A stretch of 64,000 bases of DNA. Source: Phymatolithon calcareum. Lineage: Eukaryota > Rhodophyta > Florideophyceae > Hapalidiales. The stretch spans positions 4,588,001-4,652,000 of the forward strand of contig OZ345352.1 of the NCBI GenBank assembly GCA_977006965.1, read 5' to 3'. Made by a program: the position numbers and the translations under genes. Positions 62,875-64,000 of the stretch are shown here, one piece after another; the first letter of the stretch is position 1, and each line of letters begins with the position of its first letter. Under the pieces are notes generated by a model. It had not been told where the DNA came from. It did not search any database and worked only from the letters and a program-made list of their open reading frames with translations.

Positions 62875-63600
62875 CAATCGAGTCGGCAGAGGGCTTGTTC
62901 TACAAGAATGTTTTCGGAAAGTATGCCGAACACCGCCGGGACCGAATGCGAGTTCTGTGCCGCCTGGGACCACCAAAGATGACGAGACGTCATCAAGCAG
63001 AAAGGTTTGCATTAAGCCTGGGAAGACACAAAAAGCGCCTTGAAGAAACAGAAGAGTACGTTGGAAGAGATGAGGACGTAAAGGAAGCAATGAAGGATAT
63101 TGAATATCTCATGATGTATGAAGACTTACGACAAGCCCTTCAGAATGCTCAGGAGGGATCTGTCACGAAGAAGAGGAGGAGAGAAGAAACATTTAAAGTA
63201 TGGGAAAAGGAAGAAGAAGGCAGATCAATGAAGATTCTTATTGAAGGCAAGCTACCAGCGATCCTTTAGATAGGAGAAAGAACAACACGTTTAAGGTGCC
63301 TAAGGTTGACATTCAACCGAGCACCCCTTTGGAGGAAATCAGCGTTGTGTGCTTACTGTGGGATTACCACGGTGATCGAACTATTCGCCTTACAACGTAC
63401 TCTAGCGTCATCGAAGATGAGTACAAAAATTGAGTTTGAGAGCAAGAGACTAACAGGAGCTCTTGTTGGGAGAGAATTACGAATCAAGAACGTTTTGAGC
63501 AGCCAGATGACTTTAGCGTAGAGATTATGCAAGAGCTGTCCCGTTAGCCTAAGTTGAAGCTTTTGGAGCTCTCAAAAAAATAAAATCATCAAATATCCCC
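62875..63600 (+). pseudogene. LINE C-terminal fragment, 5'-truncated
   Basis: Near-identical to 49895-50540. A frame with an early stop at 63267 (62895-63269) and a second frame 63306-63521 cover EHRRDRMRVLCRLGPPKMTRR through RELRIKNVLSSQ. It is followed by the 3' end TTTGGAGCTCTCAAAAAAAT and AAATATCCCC. Confidence 0.85.
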
Positions 63601-63896
63601 ATGCATAAGAAGTGGACCTGCACCAACCCTCCGGTGAGCTTTGAGGGGTTCGTGTACGCGGGAGCAGCGGGATCGTAGGCTCTTGTGCTTAGGAGGCGCG
63701 AAGGTGGACGCTGAAGGGCGGAAGGAACCATTCTCCGCTTCAATGTCCGACCATTCGGAGTCAATAATCTGGTCTAAGAGAGCTCCGGTCGCTGAAGGAT
63801 CGTAGGTTGTTTTCTCCATAGCGTCAAGGTAGACACTGTTCTGGTTTGTCAACTACATAATTTGGCTCCGAGGGAGTAATGCCGCAGCGCTGTGCG
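63601..63896 (-). other. 88-codon minus frame, unknown
   Basis: 63589-63852 reads SATGALLDQIIDSEWSDIEA and SASTFAPPKHKSLRSRC. Acidic then basic; this resembles the N-terminal part of some transposases (an IxDSEWSD-like acidic patch occurs in piggyBac family N-termini), but nothing firm can be said. Its 3' end lies in the LINE tail. Confidence 0.25.
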
Positions 63897-64000
63897 GATG
63901 TGAGGAGTTGTCAACCGGCTGAGGGGCAGACATCTGCTATCTCTTGCAACTGATGTGAGGAGTTGTCAACCGGCTGAGGGGACAGACATCTGCTATCTCT
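63897..64000 (+). repeat. 55-bp tandem duplication at the window edge
   Basis: GATGTGAGGAGTTGTCAACC recurs at 63897 and 63952, with GACATCTGCTATCTCT in both. The second unit runs to the end of the window, so a longer array beyond it is possible. Confidence 0.8.

Noticed and set aside
1-64000. LTR retrotransposons, CRISPR arrays, bacterial operons, rRNA
   Set aside because: No long terminal direct repeats, integrase or protease motifs, evenly spaced repeats with unique spacers, or conserved rRNA stretches were seen on reading the window.
63897-64000. Telomeric repeat at the right edge
   Set aside because: The unit is 55 bp and lacks the short G-rich telomere pattern.

Overview
This is a eukaryotic, gene-poor and transposon-rich window. 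I find no operons, ribosome-binding-site logic, CRISPR, rRNA or convincing tRNA gene. Only four long reading frames look undamaged: a three-pass membrane protein of unknown family (2668-4359, minus), a pogo/Tigger-type transposase (20830-22407, minus), a class-3 (GX-S-XG) lipase (46914-47816, minus) and an AlkB-type membrane di-iron hydroxylase (57006-58472, plus). All four lack introns. An intron-poor unicellular alga such as a red microalga would fit, but the sequence does not prove this.

Left third (1-27 kb). It holds a repeat that elsewhere is the 5' flank of the lipase, the membrane-protein gene, a nested hAT composite (5149-6616, 8-bp target duplication), a LINE fragment itself hit by a second LINE, and a lipase 5' remnant. 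Next come two piggyBac-like elements in direct tandem (11239-15595 and 15600-20159), separated and flanked by the same 4-bp target CTAG. The first carries a LINE with a 10-bp target duplication. The second carries a 2.6-kb pogo element at a TA. A second, inverted pogo copy with an intact transposase (20680-23289) sits in a repeat whose unoccupied relative lies at 12665. A LINE reverse-transcriptase fragment then abuts a broken copy of the membrane-protein gene.

Middle (27-44 kb). It holds a 2.34-kb element with CAC-starting terminal inverted repeats and several internal palindromes (27261-29604), a perfect 42-bp-arm palindrome, a G-rich minisatellite, an 81-bp tandem array, a nearly complete but broken LINE with ORF1, EEP endonuclease and reverse transcriptase (32.9-38.27 kb, tail of ATCC repeats), and a second LINE type with reverse transcriptase plus RNase H (41499-44011, minus).

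Right third (44-64 kb). It holds a clean 1001-bp hAT element with a perfect 8-bp target duplication, the intact lipase and several broken lipase copies with duplicated 5' flanks, many 5'-truncated LINE tails with 7-14 bp target duplications, the AlkB-like gene, and a 55-bp tandem duplication running off the right edge.

How it fits together: the host genes are islands. Lipase and membrane-protein copies have spread by segmental duplication, and at least two of those duplications end exactly at truncated LINE fragments. Everything here is read by eye from the sequence; family names rest on motifs, not on database searches.
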